Assembly: GCF_013359865.1 (NCBI RefSeq)
Contig: NZ_JABMCE010000085.1
Location: 186,001 to 250,000, forward strand
Source: Curtobacterium pusillum
GTDB lineage: Bacteria > Actinomycetota > Actinomycetes > Actinomycetales > Microbacteriaceae
DNA length: 64,000 bases
Direction of reading: 5' to 3'
Shown: in pieces, positions 34,286-42,837 of the stretch
How positions within the stretch are numbered: the stretch's first letter is position 1
Layout of the letters: the number at the start of each line of letters is the position of its first letter
Translations under genes and position numbers: made by a program
The notes under the pieces: model-generated
Databases searched by the model: none
Seen by the model: the letters and a program-made list of their open reading frames with translations, nothing else
Told to the model about the DNA's origin: nothing

Positions 34286-35263
34286 TCAGCGGTCGACGCG
34301 GTCGTGGACGGCGTGGTCGACGTCCGAAGGTGTGGCGGGGTCGTGCAGGGCGGTCGGGTCCGGGCGCTGCCAGTCGCTCTCGACCGTGCAGGCGAGGGCT
34401 CCGGCGTCGGCGGCGCGGTCGAGCGCTTCGGCGGGGGACGCTCCGCCGAGCGTCGCCGCGAGCCAGCCCGCGACGAAGGCGTCCCCGGCACCGACGGGAT
34501 CGACGACCCGCACCGGGGTGGCCGGGCGGCGGAGGAACACCCCGTCGACCGAGGCCACCGCCCCGCGGGAGCCGAGCTTGACGACGGCGCGGCCGCGGCC
34601 GAGGGCGGCGAGGTCGTGCGCCAGCGTCTCGTCGTCGCCCTCGTCGTCGGCGAGGCCGAGCACGAGCCGGGCCTCGTCGTCGCCGGCGAAGACGATCGAC
34701 GAGCGGACCGCGACCGCCCGGTAGCGCTCACGCGCGCTCTCGGCGTCGATGAGCTTCGGTCGGTGGTTCACGTCGAACGACACCGGGACGCCGGCGGTGT
34801 CCGCGCGGTCGATCGCCGCCTCGACGGTGGCGCGCGCCTCGTCGGAGAGCGCGAGCGTGATGCCGGTGACGTGCAGGAGCGCGGCGTCCTCGACGATGCC
34901 CGCCGGCAGGTCGGTCGCCCGCAGTGCGGAGCCCGCAGAACCCCGACGGTGGTAGGTCACCCGGGTACGCCCGTCGGCCAGGCGCTCCTTCATCATGATG
35001 CCCGTCGAGCGGTCGGGGTCGGGCACGGCGAGGACGTCGACACCTTCGTTCCGGACGTCACGGGTGACGCGGTCGCCCGCGGGGTCGGTGCCGACGCGGC
35101 CGATCCACGTCGTCGGGACGCCGGCGCGGACGAGACCGATCGCGACGTTGCTCTCGGCCCCGCCGGTGTCGACGCGCATGTGCTCGAGGTCGGGGACGGC
35201 CCCGGTGTCCCCTCCGGTCAGGAGCAGCATCGTCTCGCCGAAGGTCACCACGCGCCCGCTCAT
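34286..35263 (-). CDS. kdgK: PfkB-family carbohydrate kinase (KDG kinase-like)
   Basis: This 325-residue ribokinase-fold protein shows FGETMLLL at the N-terminus, TGGAESNVAIGLVRAG near 33 (PfkB signature 1) and the ATP/anion-hole signature DPVGAGDAFVAGWLA near 245 with the catalytic base Asp. With the adjacent KDPG aldolase, the likely role is 2-keto-3-deoxygluconate phosphorylation, though other 2-keto-3-deoxy acids are possible. The ATG at 35263 overlaps the IclR stop (ATGA). Confidence 0.9.
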   Translation of the reverse strand: MSGRVVTFGETMLLLTGGDTGAVPDLEHMRVDTGGAESNVAIGLVRAGVPTTWIGRVGTDPAGDRVTRDVRNEGVDVLAVPDPDRSTGIMMKERLADGRTRVTYHRRGSAGSALRATDLPAGIVEDAALLHVTGITLALSDEARATVEAAIDRADTAGVPVSFDVNHRPKLIDAESARERYRAVAVRSSIVFAGDDEARLVLGLADDEGDDETLAHDLAALGRGRAVVKLGSRGAVASVDGVFLRRPATPVRVVDPVGAGDAFVAGWLAATLGGASPAEALDRAADAGALACTVESDWQRPDPTALHDPATPSDVDHAVHDRVDR

Positions 35264-36102
35264 CGCGCGGCCTTCGACAGGGCGAGCTGGGCGGACGACG
35301 ACCCGAGCGCGACCGAGATCTCCCGCGCGGTCCGGACGACGCCGTCCCCGAGTTCGCGGACGGCCGCGGCCGGGAACCGCGATGCCAGCCCGGAGATGCT
35401 CATCGCACCGACGACCTGGTTCGCGTGGTCGAACACGGGCGCGGCGACGCAGCGGATGTCGGGCTCGTTCTCGCGGTCGTCGATGCCGTAGCCGCGGCCG
35501 TGCGTGCGGTCGATCTCGGCGCGCCACCGATCGTCGTCGACGATCGAGTGCTCGGTCATGGCCGTCGCCGGCTCCGCGAGCACCCGGTCGAGCAGTTCGG
35601 GCTCGCCGAACGCCACCATCGCCTTGCCCGACGCGGTGTTGCGCATCGGCAGTCGGTTCCCGATGCGGGAACCCATCCGCACCGTCCCGCGCGTCTCGAC
35701 CTTGTCGACGTAGACGATGTCCGTGCCGTCGGGGACGACGAGGTGGCAGGTGAGGCCGGTGCGTTCCGCGGTCCGGCGGAGGAACGGGGCGGCCGCGGAC
35801 CGGAGGTCGATGCCCTCGAGGTAGCTCTGCCCGAGCAGCAGCGCGCCGAGGCCGAGCGTGAAGCCGGCGTCGGCGGTCCGGCGGAGGAGGTCGTTCTCGA
35901 CCATCGGGGCCGTCAGCCGGAGCACGGTCGACTTCGAGGTGCCGAGCTCGGCCGCCAGCACGGTGAGGGACACCGAGGGCTCGCCGTTGCGGGTGCGGTC
36001 CGCGATGCAGTCGAGCAGGCGCAGCCCTCGCCGGAGCGACAGGGCGGCGTTCCGCGCCGGGGCCTCGTCGGGGACCGGGGTGACCGGGGTCGTCGCCCGC
36101 AT
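35260..36102 (-). CDS. IclR-family transcriptional regulator
   Basis: This 280-residue protein has an N-terminal winged helix at about residues 20-85 (LAAELGTSKSTVLRLTAPM) and a C-terminal GAF-like effector domain at about 95-270 (IGNRLPMRNTASGKAMVAF, EPDIRCVAAPVFDH). IclR proteins usually regulate adjacent catabolic operons with an organic-acid ligand. The gene lies inside the operon, its ATG sharing one base with the upstream stop (TGATG). The matching palindromes at 31466 and 37405 are its most likely sites. Confidence 0.9.
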   Translation of the reverse strand: MRATTPVTPVPDEAPARNAALSLRRGLRLLDCIADRTRNGEPSVSLTVLAAELGTSKSTVLRLTAPMVENDLLRRTADAGFTLGLGALLLGQSYLEGIDLRSAAAPFLRRTAERTGLTCHLVVPDGTDIVYVDKVETRGTVRMGSRIGNRLPMRNTASGKAMVAFGEPELLDRVLAEPATAMTEHSIVDDDRWRAEIDRTHGRGYGIDDRENEPDIRCVAAPVFDHANQVVGAMSISGLASRFPAAAVRELGDGVVRTAREISVALGSSSAQLALSKAAR

Positions 36103-37328
36103 CAGAACCACGTCGCGATCGACTCGAGGACGATCTCGTCGTCGTCGATGACGAGCACCTGCCGCCACTTGTCGAAGACGGTGCACGGGTGCGAGATGCC
36201 GAACACGACGACGTCGCCCGGCGTCAGCGGGGTTCGGTCGTCCGCCAGCGCGAGGTAGCAGTGCTGGTCGTCGAGGCGGGTGACGGTGACCGCCCCGGGT
36301 GCCGGGACGACCTGCGCGACCGCAGCCGTGCCTCCCGACCCAGCGGCGTCCGCGCCGGACCGGATCGAGCGCACGACGGGGAGTCCCTCGTCGAAGGAGA
36401 TGTCCCGTTTGCCGACCGCGACCAGCGCGAGGCCGGGCTCGGGGCGGGAGGTGACCCGGCCCCACACCTCGATCGCGGGGATCAACGAGCCCTCCTCCGG
36501 GTGCCGGCGGAACGGCGTGCGCTCGGCGTAGAAGCCGTCGTCGTGGGTGAGGTAGGCGCCGGAGCGGAGCAGCACGTCGATGTCATCGGGGCGTCCGGCG
36601 ACCGCGTCGACCACCCCGTCGAACCAGGCGCTGCCGCCCATGCTGAGCAGGCCTCGCGGTGCGTCGACCAGCGGGCGGACGGCGACGGCGACCTCGAGCA
36701 CCCCGTCGACGTAGGCGCGTGCGGCGTCGACGCCGGGCAGCCCGCCCTCGTAGCCGGACACCCCGCGGAGCGACAGGCCCCGGTCATGCGCGACCTGCGC
36801 GAGGGCGCGCGCTCCGGCAGCGGTCCGGACGCCGGTGCGACCGCCGGGGAACCCGACCTCGACGACCACGTGCAGATCGCCGGCGACCGCGTCCTGCGCG
36901 GCCCGGCCGGCCTCGACGCCGGCGGGGGAGTCGACGTAGCAGAGCACGTCGGCGTCGGGGTCGGCGGCGCGACGGGAGGCCAGCCAGGCGAGCCCGGTGG
37001 GGTCGAGGACCTCGTTCGCGACGAGGATCCGGTGGATGCCGTGCTCCCAGGCCACCATCGCCTGCTGGACGGACGCGACCGTGACGCCCCAGGCACCGGC
37101 CGCGGTCTGCCGGGCCGCGAGGGACGGCGCCATGTGCGTCTTCATGTGCGGCGCGAAGAGCAGTCCGTGCCGCTCGACGTAGGCCTGCATCACCGCGGTG
37201 TTGTTCGCCAGGGCGGACTCGCGCAGCGTCATCACGGGCAGGTACGCGTGCTCGAGGACGTGGCGGGTCGGCGGGGCCGCCGGGTCGGGCGCGCCCTTCG
37301 TCGTGACCGTGCCGGGTGTGGTCGTCAT
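36102..37328 (-). CDS. Zinc/PLP D-serine dehydratase-like (D-threonine aldolase family) enzyme
   Basis: This 408-residue fold-III PLP enzyme has the PLP Lys63 in FAPHMKTHMAP, substrate-binding GYEGGLPG near 187 and the C-terminal zinc pair His380/Cys382 (ISHPCTVFDKW) as in eukaryotic-type D-serine dehydratase. The reaction would be removal of water and ammonia from a D-hydroxy amino acid to a keto acid, or D-threonine aldol cleavage. The ATG at 37328 follows AGGAGG. It is the first gene of the operon. RidA under a matching operator would deal with its enamine product. Confidence 0.9.
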   Translation of the reverse strand: MTTTPGTVTTKGAPDPAAPPTRHVLEHAYLPVMTLRESALANNTAVMQAYVERHGLLFAPHMKTHMAPSLAARQTAAGAWGVTVASVQQAMVAWEHGIHRILVANEVLDPTGLAWLASRRAADPDADVLCYVDSPAGVEAGRAAQDAVAGDLHVVVEVGFPGGRTGVRTAAGARALAQVAHDRGLSLRGVSGYEGGLPGVDAARAYVDGVLEVAVAVRPLVDAPRGLLSMGGSAWFDGVVDAVAGRPDDIDVLLRSGAYLTHDDGFYAERTPFRRHPEEGSLIPAIEVWGRVTSRPEPGLALVAVGKRDISFDEGLPVVRSIRSGADAAGSGGTAAVAQVVPAPGAVTVTRLDDQHCYLALADDRTPLTPGDVVVFGISHPCTVFDKWRQVLVIDDDEIVLESIATWF

Positions 37329-37404
37329 CGAGCCTCCTGTGCGTCTGCGGTGCCCCCACGTTCCCCGTCGCGGGGAGAGCAGGGCAACGGCGGCGTGCGT
37401 CTCA

Positions 37405-37419
37405 TTCTGCAGTGCACAA
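37405..37419. promoter_or_regulatory. Predicted IclR operator in the dehydratase / MFS divergent region
   Basis: TTCTGCAGTGCACAA matches the site upstream of ridA at 13 of 15 positions. It lies 77 bp upstream of the dehydratase start and 65 bp upstream of the divergent MFS gene, so it may control both. TAGCAT at about 37469 is a -10-like box for the MFS gene. Confidence 0.6.
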
Positions 37420-37483
37420 CCACTGTCCGCGCTCGGGGCGGGCACCGTCACGGAAACCGATCGGGCGTAGCATTTGATGTGAC

Positions 37484-38887
37484 ATGGCGACGACGATGAC
37501 GACACGACGACGGGGGAGCACGGCGGTGGCCGTGCTCGTCGCGGGCACCTTCTTCATGGAGCTCCTCGACGGGACGATCCTGGCCACCGCGGCCCCGGCG
37601 ATGGGACGCGACCTCGGCGTCGACTCCGCGGCCGTCGGCGTGGCGATCACCGCGTACCTGGTGACCCTCGCGGTGTTCATCCCGGTCAGCGGCTGGCTCA
37701 CCGACCGGGTGGGCTCGCGGACGGTGTTCGCCGGAGCGATCGCGCTCTTCACCGTGGCGTCGGCCCTGTGCGCGATGTCGACCGGGCTCGTCGACCTCAC
37801 CGTCTGGCGCATCGTGCAGGGCCTCGGCGGCGCGCTCATGGTCCCGGTGGGGCGGCTCGTCGTGCTCCGCGGCGCCGGGCGCGAGCAGCTCGTGACGGCG
37901 ATCGCGATCCTGACGTGGCCCGCCCTGGCGGCACCGATCATCGCGCCCTTCATCGGCGGCGTGCTCGTCGACACCCTGTCCTGGCACTGGATCTTCCTCG
38001 TCAACATCCCGCTCGGGATCGTCGCGTTCGTCGCCGCGCTCGTGCTCGTGCCGCAGGAGCGCGCGGCGGAACGGGTGCCGTTCGACTGGTTCGGCTCGCT
38101 GCTCGCGTGCATCGGGCTCGGGTCGCTCGTCGTCATGGCGTCCCTGCTCGCGCTCGACGCCGTCCCGGTCCTCGCGGTCGTGCTGTTCGGCGTGCTGGGC
38201 GCGGTCTGCTGCTGGCTCGCGGTGTGGCACTTCCGCCGTGCCCGGCACCCGATCATGGGACTCGGCTCGTTCCGGCTCGAGACCTTCCGGGTGTCCCACG
38301 CCGGCGGCGGCCTGTTCCGCCTGGCGGTCTCGGCCGTGCCGTTCGTGCTGCCGCTGCTGTTCCAGGACGCCTGGGGGTGGAGCGCCGTGCTCGCCGGGTC
38401 CGCCGTGCTCTGGGTCTTCGTCGGGAACCTCGGGATCAAGCCGATGACGACGCCGTTCCTCCGCTGGTTCGGGTACCGGCCCGTGATCATCGTGTCGAGC
38501 GCGGTCGCGGCGCTCAGCGTCGTCGCGATGGTGTTCATGACCGAGGAGACTCCGTTCTGGCTCCTCGCGGTGCTGCTCGTCGTCAGCGGTGCAGCGCGCT
38601 CGGTCGGCTTCACGGCGTACAACACCATCGCGTTCGCCGACGTCGAGCAGGCCGACATGACCCCGGCGAACACGCTCTCGTCGACCCTGCAGCAGACGGC
38701 CGCGGGCTTCGGTGTCGCGGTCGCCGCGGTGGTGATCCGGGCCGCCGCCGGGCTCGGTGGTTCCGGACCGTACGATGCGGCGTTCTGGGTGATCGCGGTG
38801 CTGCTCGTCGTCGCCTGCGTCGAGGGACTCCTGATGAGCCGCACAGCAGGCGAGACGGTCCGCCCCGCACGCCGCGTCCGCGCCTGA
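37484..38887 (+). CDS. MFS transporter, DHA2 (14-TM) type
   Basis: This 467-residue membrane protein has about 14 hydrophobic segments. Motif A appears as GWLTDRVGSRTVF near residue 72, and the DHA2 motif D/C region as ELLDGTILATAAPAMG near 26. Such proteins export drugs or metabolites by proton antiport. It is divergent from the D-serine-dehydratase-like gene with 155 bp between them, including the predicted IclR site, which suggests uptake or release of a substrate or toxic intermediate of that pathway (inference). Confidence 0.87.
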   Translation: MATTMTTRRRGSTAVAVLVAGTFFMELLDGTILATAAPAMGRDLGVDSAAVGVAITAYLVTLAVFIPVSGWLTDRVGSRTVFAGAIALFTVASALCAMSTGLVDLTVWRIVQGLGGALMVPVGRLVVLRGAGREQLVTAIAILTWPALAAPIIAPFIGGVLVDTLSWHWIFLVNIPLGIVAFVAALVLVPQERAAERVPFDWFGSLLACIGLGSLVVMASLLALDAVPVLAVVLFGVLGAVCCWLAVWHFRRARHPIMGLGSFRLETFRVSHAGGGLFRLAVSAVPFVLPLLFQDAWGWSAVLAGSAVLWVFVGNLGIKPMTTPFLRWFGYRPVIIVSSAVAALSVVAMVFMTEETPFWLLAVLLVVSGAARSVGFTAYNTIAFADVEQADMTPANTLSSTLQQTAAGFGVAVAAVVIRAAAGLGGSGPYDAAFWVIAVLLVVACVEGLLMSRTAGETVRPARRVRA

Positions 38888-39034
38888 CGACCGGGATCGG
38901 CCGCCGCCGTCCGTTCTCGACTCGGTCACACGGACGAAACCCGGGCCGCGCTACAGTCTCAGCAACTGTTTGCGATCGCCGAGTACGGTTGCCCGCGGCA
39001 GGGTGACCGGAAACGCCCGGAACAGGAAGGCAGC

Positions 39035-39811
39035 ATGGCCGCGCCAGAGCAGCAGGGGACGATCGCAGCCGACACGGCCGTGGAACCGACCGGGCTGCGC
39101 GTCGTCAGCTACAACCTCCGCGAGCACACCGCGAACGGCGAGCTCGCCGCTCTGGCCGAGGCTTCCGAGGCGGACGTCATCTGCGTCCAGGAGTGCGACA
39201 GCAACGACCTCGCCCCGTCGATCGCCGGGCTGTCCCTCGCGGCGTCGACGAAGGCGAACCGGCTCGGCCTCGCGATCTACAAGCGCGACGACCGGTTCGA
39301 GGTCGAGGACTTCAGCATCCATTCCCTCCAGAAGTCGCTGCACGACCGGGTCCTCGCGCCCGCGCACGAGCGGCTCATCGCGATGCACCTGCGTGACACC
39401 GAGGCCGACGCCGAGGTCATCGTCGCGTCCTTCCACGCCTCACCCCTGACCGCCACGAACTCCCTGCGCCGCAAGCAGATCGAGGCCGCGCACCAGTTCC
39501 TCCGCGACCTGTCGAACGAGGCCCCGGCGATCATGGTCGGCGACTTCAACTACCCGTGGTTCCAGACGAACCTGCGGCGGAAGATCGAGCAGCACGGGTT
39601 CGCGCTGTCGCTGTCCGACCAGCCGACGTACCTGCGCTACCGCAAGTTCACGGGGCACTTCGACTTCGCGACGAGCGTCGGGCTGCACATCGCCGGCGTC
39701 GAGACCCTGCCCGCGGGCATCTCCGACCACCGGCCGATCCTCGTCCGGGCGCACTACGAGCACCCCGGCGCGACCGGCGCGGTCGCGACCGTCGAGTCGC
39801 CCGCCGCCTGA
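39035..39811 (+). CDS. Endonuclease/exonuclease/phosphatase (EEP) family hydrolase
   Basis: This 258-residue protein shows the complete EEP active-site series: Asn in VVSYNLRE (about 25), Glu in CVQECDS (about 52), GDFNYPW (about 168) and the closing SDHRPI (about 231). The fold cleaves phosphodiesters or phosphomonoesters with Mg2+; the substrate could be DNA, sphingolipid or inositol phosphate and is not evident. There is no signal peptide, so it is cytoplasmic. The start follows GGAAGG. Confidence 0.85.
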   Translation: MAAPEQQGTIAADTAVEPTGLRVVSYNLREHTANGELAALAEASEADVICVQECDSNDLAPSIAGLSLAASTKANRLGLAIYKRDDRFEVEDFSIHSLQKSLHDRVLAPAHERLIAMHLRDTEADAEVIVASFHASPLTATNSLRRKQIEAAHQFLRDLSNEAPAIMVGDFNYPWFQTNLRRKIEQHGFALSLSDQPTYLRYRKFTGHFDFATSVGLHIAGVETLPAGISDHRPILVRAHYEHPGATGAVATVESPAA

Positions 39812-39964
39812 CGCGCCGGCGCTGACGCGCCCGCCGTGCCGTCTGCGTGAGTGGGCGGAACACGCCGTAGGCGGCGCGCCGGGTGGGCGGAACCGGTCGC
39901 CTGGCAGCACCGGGGGGTGACGGAACGTGCCCGCTCGGGGAGCGCCCCGCGCCCGGCGTACGCA

Positions 39965-40009
39965 CTGGAGGCCCGGTGCCGGTCTCGGGGACCGGCACCG
40001 GGCCTCCAG
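39965..40009. terminator. Bidirectional hairpin, GGAGGCCCGG variant
   Basis: Perfect 19-base arms (39965-39983 and 39991-40009) flank a 7-base loop. The arm begins CTGGAGGCCCGGTGCC. It lies between the convergent EEP (ends 39811) and metI (ends 40037) genes. It is a compensatory variant of the GGAGGCGCGG family: GCGCG in one arm became GCCCG and the other arm changed to match, which supports selection for pairing. Bases 39812-39964 hold no gene. Confidence 0.75.
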
Positions 40010-40036
40010 GCGGTCGCGCTCGGGACCCGGTCCGCG

Positions 40037-40708
40037 TCAGCGGCGCAGGGTCGCCCTCGCCAGCCGGTTGCCGATGAACTGGCCGAGCTGCACGATCACG
40101 ACGATCGCCGCCACCGACACGTAGACGATCCACCAGTCGTACCGCTGCGACCCGTACGTGATCGCGTACTCGCCGAGCCCGCCGCCACCGATCAGCGCAC
40201 CCTGCGCCGTCATGTCGACGATGCCGATGTAGATGAACGTGTAGCCGAGGATGAGTGGCCCGAGCCCCTCGGGGATGAGCACGGTCAGCAGGATCGAGAT
40301 CGGGTGCGCACCCGACGCCCGAGCCGCCTCGACGACGCCCGGATCGACGGCGAGCAGGTTCTGCTCCACGATCCGGGACACCGCGAACGCCGCCGCGAGC
40401 GAGATCGCGAACGTCACCGCCGGCACCCCGATCGTGGTCTGCACGACCACGCGGGACAGCGGTGCGATCGCCGCGAGGAAGATCACGAACGGGATCGGCC
40501 GGACCAGGTTCACGACCACGTTGAGGATCGTGTGCGCGGTACGGCTCCCGAGCAGGTTGCCCGGACGGGTCGCGTACAGCGCCAGGCCGAGTGCGAGGCC
40601 GATGATCCCGGCGATCACGAGGGAGACGAGCGACATCACGATGGTGTCGCGCACCGACGAGAGGAAGACGTCGAACGTGTCGATCACGCTCTGGAACGTG
40701 TTGTTCAC
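40037..40708 (-). CDS. metI: Methionine ABC transporter permease
   Basis: This 223-residue membrane protein has five to six hydrophobic segments and the BPD_transp_1 coupling loop EAARASGAHPISILLTVLIPE near residues 125-145. It fits MetI in length and in its partners. The GTG start overlaps the metN stop (GTGA). Confidence 0.93.
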   Translation of the reverse strand: MNNTFQSVIDTFDVFLSSVRDTIVMSLVSLVIAGIIGLALGLALYATRPGNLLGSRTAHTILNVVVNLVRPIPFVIFLAAIAPLSRVVVQTTIGVPAVTFAISLAAAFAVSRIVEQNLLAVDPGVVEAARASGAHPISILLTVLIPEGLGPLILGYTFIYIGIVDMTAQGALIGGGGLGEYAITYGSQRYDWWIVYVSVAAIVVIVQLGQFIGNRLARATLRR

Positions 40709-41736
40709 GCGGCGGCCTCCTCGTCGGCGGTGACCCCGGACGCCCGGAGCGAGGCGATGGCGTCGTCGATGCCGTCGCCGGTCAACTCGTACGTGAGCGA
40801 GCCGATCCGGCGCTCCCGGATCTCGCCGACCCCGCCGTAGACGAGCTCGGCGGAGACGCCCGCGGAACGGAACACGGCGTCGATCCGGTTCTGCAGGCCG
40901 GCCTCGTCGGTGATCTGCACCGTGAACAGCCTGCCGGGGTGGCGGTCCCGGAGGCGCAGCAGCGTCTCGGGGGAGGGCCGGTCGTGCAGCGCCGTGCGGA
41001 CGAACCGCTGCGCCGCGCCGGTCTTCGGCTTCGAGAACACGTCGTAGACGTCACCGACCTCGACCACGCGACCCTGCTCCATGACGGCGACCCGGTCGGC
41101 GATCTGCCGGACGGCGTCCATCTCGTGCGTGATGACGATGATGGTGACGCCGAGTTCCCGGTTCACCCGGCGCAGCAGCGCGAGGACCTCGGACGTGGTC
41201 TCCGGGTCCAGGGCGCTGGTGGCCTCGTCGGCGAGCAGCAACTCCGGGTTCGAGGCCAGCGCACGGGCGATGCCGACGCGCTGCTTCTGGCCGCCGGACA
41301 GCTGCTCCGGGTAGGCGTACGCGCGGTCGAGCAGCCCGACGAAGTCGAGCAGCTCCGCGACACGACGGTCGCGCTCCTCCTTCGTCACGCCGGCGACCTT
41401 GAGCGGGTACGCCACGTTGCCGGCGATGGTGCGCGACCGGAAGAGGTTGAACTGCTGGAAGATCATCCCGATGCGCCGACGCGCCAGACGGCGGTCCCGC
41501 TCGGGGATCGCCGTCAGTTCCTGGCCGGCGACGGTCACCGATCCCGACGAGGGCAGCTCCAGCGCGTTCACCAGACGGACGAGGGTGGACTTGCCGGCAC
41601 CCGAGTACCCGATGACGCCGAGGACCTCTCCCTGGTGCACGTCCAGGGAGACGTCCTCGACGGCCACCACGGTCTCGCCGGTGTCGGCGCGGCGGTAGTG
41701 CTTCGAGACGCCGCGGAGTTCGACGAGGACACTCAC
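40705..41736 (-). CDS. metN: Methionine ABC transporter ATPase with NIL domain
   Basis: This 343-residue ATPase has Walker A GYSGAGKST (about 43-51), Q-loop FQQFNLF, signature LSGGQKQRV (about 146), Walker B LLLADEATSALD and an H-loop His in THEMD. The C-terminal about 80 residues form the NIL/ACT-like domain where methionine binds and inhibits transport. The GTG start overlaps the metQ stop. It energises MetI for D/L-methionine uptake. Confidence 0.95.
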   Translation of the reverse strand: MSVLVELRGVSKHYRRADTGETVVAVEDVSLDVHQGEVLGVIGYSGAGKSTLVRLVNALELPSSGSVTVAGQELTAIPERDRRLARRRIGMIFQQFNLFRSRTIAGNVAYPLKVAGVTKEERDRRVAELLDFVGLLDRAYAYPEQLSGGQKQRVGIARALASNPELLLADEATSALDPETTSEVLALLRRVNRELGVTIIVITHEMDAVRQIADRVAVMEQGRVVEVGDVYDVFSKPKTGAAQRFVRTALHDRPSPETLLRLRDRHPGRLFTVQITDEAGLQNRIDAVFRSAGVSAELVYGGVGEIRERRIGSLTYELTGDGIDDAIASLRASGVTADEEAAA

Positions 41737-42689
41737 TCCTGCTTGGCCGCCTTCGCGTCCTTCTCGACCTTCGCGAGCTCGTCCTGCAGCGACGAGGCGC
41801 TCTCGTCACGGACGACCGCGTCGGGGTTGTCCTTGAGGAAGACCTTCTGCACGGACTCGTCCTGGAACAGCTTCGCGAGGGCGAGGTACGTCTTGTTGTC
41901 CTTGTCCTCGTCACGGGCGGCGAAGATGTTCACGTACGGGGCGGCGCTCGCGCTGGAGGGGTCGTCCTGGTAGACGACGTCGTCGGAGGGCAGGCCGGCG
42001 GCGGTCGCGAAGTTGTTGTTCACGACCGCGGCGGCGACGGAGCCCTGCTGCAGGGCGTTCGCCGTCTGCGAGGCGTCGAGCGGCTGGACGTCGACCTTGT
42101 GCGTCTCGATGTCGGACGTCGTCGAGAAGGCCGAGCCGCCGTCCTTGAGCGTGATGAGCTTCGCGCCCTGCAGGACGAGCAGCGCACGCGCCTCGTTGAT
42201 CGAGTCGTTCGGGATCGCGATCTTCGCGTTCTCCGGGATCGCCGAGGCCTTGTCGTACTTGGTGGCGTACAGGGGCAGCGGGTACACGGCCGTCGAACCG
42301 ATCGGCTGGAGGGTGTCGTTCGAGGTGACGTTGTAGTCGGCGAGGTACTGGATGTGCTGGAACTGGTTGAGGTCCAGCGTGCCGTCCTTGAGCGCCGGGT
42401 TCGGCAGCGAGTAGTCCGAGAAGTTGGTCAGCTTGACGGTGACGTTGAGCTTCTGCTTCGCGAGCTTCGTGTACGTGCTCCAGTAGGAGAGCGACTTGTC
42501 CGCGACGCCGATCGTGACGGTCTTCGGCGAGCCACCGGCAGCGGCGCCGTCGTCACCGGACCCGCCGGAGCGCACGGCTCCGACGATGACGGCGACGACG
42601 ATCGCGACGACGACCACCGCGGCGGCGATGATCCAGCCGACCGGGCGCTTGCCCTTCGGCTTCTTGGGCAGTGCGGGTGCTGCGGACAT
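41733..42689 (-). CDS. metQ: Methionine-binding protein, membrane-anchored MetQ
   Basis: This 318-residue protein has an NlpA/MetQ domain from about residue 70 (KTVTIGVADKSLSYW, then LKDGTLDLNQFQHIQYL). Unlike typical MetQ lipoproteins, no lipobox Cys is visible. A Lys-rich cytoplasmic start is followed by a single hydrophobic segment (about residues 17-38) with no obvious cleavage site, so the protein is probably an uncleaved membrane anchor. The ATG at 42689 follows GAGGAG. It leads the metQ-metN-metI operon. I see no SAM riboswitch in the upstream 148 bp. Confidence 0.9.
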   Translation of the reverse strand: MSAAPALPKKPKGKRPVGWIIAAAVVVVAIVVAVIVGAVRSGGSGDDGAAAGGSPKTVTIGVADKSLSYWSTYTKLAKQKLNVTVKLTNFSDYSLPNPALKDGTLDLNQFQHIQYLADYNVTSNDTLQPIGSTAVYPLPLYATKYDKASAIPENAKIAIPNDSINEARALLVLQGAKLITLKDGGSAFSTTSDIETHKVDVQPLDASQTANALQQGSVAAAVVNNNFATAAGLPSDDVVYQDDPSSASAAPYVNIFAARDEDKDNKTYLALAKLFQDESVQKVFLKDNPDAVVRDESASSLQDELAKVEKDAKAAKQE

Positions 42690-42837
42690 GGTGCTCCTCG
42701 TGGGCGGTGCTGTGGGGCGCAGCGGTGGTCCGCGGCGTGCAGTCGAGTGTGACGGGCCGTCCGCGCGGGTGCGAGTTCCGTTCCGCCGTGTTACATCCGT
42801 GTCACGCGCTCGCGGGCACTGGGCCTGGAGGCGCGGG

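Noticed and set aside
42690-42837. Possible SAM riboswitch before metQ
   Set aside because: No SAM-I, SAM-II or SAM-IV core elements are visible in the 148 bp upstream.
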